Of a DNA stretch of 64,000 nt, positions 61,445 through 64,000 are shown piece after piece. How positions within the stretch are numbered: the stretch's first letter is position 1; every line of letters starts with the position of its first letter. The translations under genes and the position numbers were made by a program. The stretch spans positions 1 to 64,000 of the forward strand of contig NZ_JAGGJY010000010.1 of NCBI RefSeq assembly GCF_017873245.1, written 5' to 3'. The notes beneath the pieces were generated by a model that saw only the letters and a list, made by a program, of their open reading frames with translations, searched no databases and was not told the DNA's origin. This DNA is from Clostridium tertium (lineage in GTDB: Bacteria > Bacillota > Clostridia > Clostridiales > Clostridiaceae).

Positions 61445-64000
61445 ATGAGCATAAACGTAGGGAGTGCAATAGCTTATTTAGATTTAGATCACAGTAAGTT
61501 TAATGCAAGTTTGATAAGTGCAAAGCAACAACTAGGAACATTCATGGATAATGCTAAAGAATCTAGTACAAGAATTGAGTCTTTAGGTGGAGTTATTACT
61601 GGTGTAGGCTCAACACTTACTAAAGGGCTTACGGTACCACTTGCAGCAGTAGGAGCTGGAGCAGTAAAAGTAGCAGTAGATTTTGAGTCTAGTATGAGTA
61701 GAGTAAAGGCGCTTACAGGAGCGGTTGGAGGAGAATTCGAAAAATTAGAGAAACAAGCAATTGAACTTGGTTCTACTACAAGTTTTAGTGCTTCTGAAGC
61801 ATCCGAGGGGATGCAGAATTTAGCGAGTGCTGGATTTACTGTAAATGAAATTATGTCTGCTATGCCTGGTATATTAGATTTAGCTGCAAGTGATAATATT
61901 GATTTAGCATCAGCCGCAGAGGTAGCAAGCTCAACATTAAGAGGATTCGGACTTGAAGCAAGTAATGCAGCTCATGTTGCAGATGTTTTAGCAAGAGCAG
62001 CAGCAGATACAAATGCAGGTATTCTTGATACTGGAGAGGCTATGAAATATATTGCTCCAGTTGCAGCTGCTATGAGTTTAAGTTTAGAAGAAGTAACTGC
62101 AGCTATTGGTATAATGTCTAATGCGGGAATTAAAGGAGGACAAGCTGGTACAGCATTAAGAGGTTCATTAACGAGATTAGCTAATCCAAGTAAGGAAGCA
62201 GCAGAGTTGATGGAAGCATTAGGATTTAATGCATATGATGCCAATGGTAAGATGTTATCCTTAAAAGATATAATTAATAATCTTGGAGTTTCTTTAAAAG
62301 ATATGACTGAAGAACAAAAACAACAAGCTATAGCAACAATATTTGGACAAGAATCTATGTCAGGAATGTTAACACTTATTCAAGCTGGACCACAACAACT
62401 TGATAAACTAACTAAAAGTTTTAAAAACTCAAGTGGCGCTGCTAGGGAAATGGCAGATACAATGATGGATAATACTAAAGGTGCTTGGGACGAATTTACT
62501 TCAGGTTTAGAAGGTGCTGGAATAGCAATTGGTAAGACCTTATTACCAATGTTAACTAAGGGAATTAATAAAATCACTGAAATGGTTAATGCATTTAATA
62601 ACTTGCCACCATCTACTCAAAAAACAATAGTAAGTATAGGAGCTACAGTATCAGCAATTGGTCCATTAATGATGATTGGTGGAAAACTTATAACAGGAAT
62701 AGGTAAAACTATAGGGTTAGTAAGTTCAATAACCTCATTAGCAGGAAGTGGATTAGTAGGTTCATTAGGAGCAGTAGTAATGCCATTAACTGCTATAGGT
62801 GCAGGATTTTATGTTTGGCACGAGGCCATGGATGTAGCAAATCAAAAAATCACGAAATCACGTGAAGAAATATCTTTAATGGAACGAGCTATTGCAGATT
62901 TAACAGGTAAAGTAACTTATTCTAAGAAAGAATTAATAGATATGGGGCTTGTTTGGGAAGAATTTAGTGATGATATATCGCCAGAATTTCAAAGTGCTGT
63001 AAAAGAAAGTGCAAAAGATATTTGGGATTTTCAAATGAGATTGAATGAAATAACATTAGATAAGATTATCACAAACGAAGAAGCTGATGAAATGATAGAT
63101 AGATTAGATACAACATTCAATAGGGCTATAGAAGCAATAGTAAATAAACAAAGTGAGATTCAATCTACATTTTCAGATGCTTTTGCGATGGATGGAATAG
63201 TAGATGAAAACGAGCAAATATTATTAGACTTTTTTGAAAATGAAGCTAATACAAGTAAGGAACAAATAGTAGCAATGCAGGAAGAAGTAAACGAACTAAG
63301 GCGCAAAAAGAGAGAAGAAGGTTATGAATTTACCGAAGCTGATAATAAAATGATTATGGAATATTATGCAGCAGCAATAGAAGCAGAATTAGAAGCTAAA
63401 TCCACTAATGAAGCAGAATTAATATATGCTCAAAAACAATTTCAAGAGAGAATCAAGACAATGGATGCTGAAAATGCAAGTAATATGTTGCTAGAAAGAA
63501 GAAAACAATATGATGATGCCATTATTGATAATAATGCTTATTACGATACTCTTATACAATTAACAAGATCTAGAATGTCAGATATGGATGAAACCCAAAG
63601 GACAGCTGCAGAAGCTCAAATAGAAGATTGGGAAATGCAAAAGCAACAAAAAAATCAACTTACTGAGGAAATGTGGAATCAAGATATTGATACAACTATT
63701 GATTCTAATGAAAAATTAAAAAATGTAATTAATAAATTCAATGGTGAAATATTAGCTAGGCAAGATATAGAACATTATAACGAGTTAATAAAAATGTCAG
63801 AGCACTATAGTAATTTAGAAACTATAACTCAAAGTGGTTATCAAAAAATGTACAATGAAACTACTAAATCGTGGGATGATGTTTATATAAAGGTAGATGA
63901 AACTACCAAAAAACTTTTAGGAGTATATGATTTAAATTCTCAAAATATTGGAGCAATGACAGAAAGTGATGCAGCAGCTTTACAAGATGAAATTGCAGCT
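61445..64000 (+). CDS. Tail tape-measure protein (partial, cut by window end)
   Basis: About 852 codons are visible, with AAGGAGG upstream of the ATG, and the frame is still open at the window end. The N-terminal TP901-type core is clear: AVDFESSMSRVKALTGA, GSTTSFSASEASEGMQNLASAGF and MSNAGIKGGQAGTALRGSLTRLANPS. Hydrophobic segments lie at about residues 390-460, and long helices follow. It sets tail length and forms the channel for DNA entry. Confidence 0.95.
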   Translation, partial: MSINVGSAIAYLDLDHSKFNASLISAKQQLGTFMDNAKESSTRIESLGGVITGVGSTLTKGLTVPLAAVGAGAVKVAVDFESSMSRVKALTGAVGGEFEKLEKQAIELGSTTSFSASEASEGMQNLASAGFTVNEIMSAMPGILDLAASDNIDLASAAEVASSTLRGFGLEASNAAHVADVLARAAADTNAGILDTGEAMKYIAPVAAAMSLSLEEVTAAIGIMSNAGIKGGQAGTALRGSLTRLANPSKEAAELMEALGFNAYDANGKMLSLKDIINNLGVSLKDMTEEQKQQAIATIFGQESMSGMLTLIQAGPQQLDKLTKSFKNSSGAAREMADTMMDNTKGAWDEFTSGLEGAGIAIGKTLLPMLTKGINKITEMVNAFNNLPPSTQKTIVSIGATVSAIGPLMMIGGKLITGIGKTIGLVSSITSLAGSGLVGSLGAVVMPLTAIGAGFYVWHEAMDVANQKITKSREEISLMERAIADLTGKVTYSKKELIDMGLVWEEFSDDISPEFQSAVKESAKDIWDFQMRLNEITLDKIITNEEADEMIDRLDTTFNRAIEAIVNKQSEIQSTFSDAFAMDGIVDENEQILLDFFENEANTSKEQIVAMQEEVNELRRKKREEGYEFTEADNKMIMEYYAAAIEAELEAKSTNEAELIYAQKQFQERIKTMDAENASNMLLERRKQYDDAIIDNNAYYDTLIQLTRSRMSDMDETQRTAAEAQIEDWEMQKQQKNQLTEEMWNQDIDTTIDSNEKLKNVINKFNGEILARQDIEHYNELIKMSEHYSNLETITQSGYQKMYNETTKSWDDVYIKVDETTKKLLGVYDLNSQNIGAMTESDAAALQDEIAA

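Larger units (their letters stand above)
27596..64000. mobile_element. Prophage of siphovirus type (left end, incomplete)
   Basis: The element contains, in order, a large serine recombinase, an immunity region, recombination and replication genes, early genes, a late regulator, and terminase, portal, scaffold, capsid and tail genes up to the tape-measure protein. The order is that of a typical Firmicute temperate siphophage with an SPP1/gp6-gp7-like head module. More than 36 kb is visible; tail tip, lysis genes and the right attachment site lie beyond the window. All structural genes seen are open and of normal length, so it may be functional. Confidence 0.95.

Noticed and set aside
1..64000. 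CRISPR arrays
   Set aside because: No regularly spaced direct repeats of 24-40 bases were seen; the only tandem array is the short 14-mer set in the initiator gene.
1..64000. rRNA genes or insertion sequences
   Set aside because: No rRNA sequence and no transposase gene or terminal inverted repeats were seen. The only integrase-type genes are the serine recombinase and the chromosomal XerD-like gene.

Overview
The window comes from a low-GC, spore-forming Firmicute of the Clostridium sensu stricto type. The evidence is the very high A+T content, AGGAGG ribosome binding sites, several TTG/GTG starts, a full spoIIIA operon, and spoIVB, spo0A, spoIIM and gerW genes. The species cannot be fixed from this sequence alone.

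Positions 1 to about 27.5 kb are ordinary chromosomal backbone. They hold the eight-gene spoIIIA operon, an Asp23 gene with its own promoter and terminator, and a long housekeeping run (nusB, folD, xseA, xseB, ispA, dxs, tlyA, nadK, argR, recN). After these come spoIVB and spo0A, a Nudix hydrolase, spoIIM, a XerD-like gene, a pyrimidine nucleoside phosphorylase, a DacF-like carboxypeptidase, scpA-scpB, convergent gerW and DUF2953 genes, and a second carboxypeptidase. Points of interest here are a FolD with Gln at the catalytic Lys position, a XerD homologue with three altered catalytic positions behind a perfect 0A box, and a shared sequence block upstream of spoIIIAA and spoIIM.

From about 27.6 kb to the end of the window lies one large siphophage-type prophage, cut off by the window inside its tape-measure gene. 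It has split a gene whose first 17 or so codons remain at 27551. They resemble the start of the clostridial sulfide/dihydroorotate dehydrogenase-like flavoprotein, and a large serine recombinase sits directly beside the junction. The prophage then runs: lysogeny genes (recombinase, ImmA-like peptidase, CI-like repressor, operators, Cro-like regulator); recombination (SMC-like ATPase, YqaJ exonuclease, RecT); replication (DnaD-type initiator with an internal repeat array, DnaC-like loader); a long run of small early genes (MazG-like, HNH, antirepressor, RecU, NdpA-like, ASCH, SSB); a late-type regulator; a non-coding structured region; an accessory islet; terminase; an SPP1-like portal/MuF/scaffold/capsid module; connectors; and tail genes.

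The best candidate for something undescribed is at 47.5-47.82 kb. It is a roughly 320-nt region of stacked perfect helices ending in a strong intrinsic terminator, and it contains a 58-nt tRNA-like element (7-bp acceptor-like stem plus T-arm) with no normal anticodon arm. It is followed by a 49-aa protein, a membrane protein and zinc-ribbon proteins bounded by terminators. Other notable points are an ssb gene with no canonical start codon (ATC is best placed), two likely cargo genes with their own promoters and terminators (a DUF1643 gene and a lipoprotein), a probable +1 frameshift in the tail chaperone genes, and a perfect operator overlapping the early promoter.
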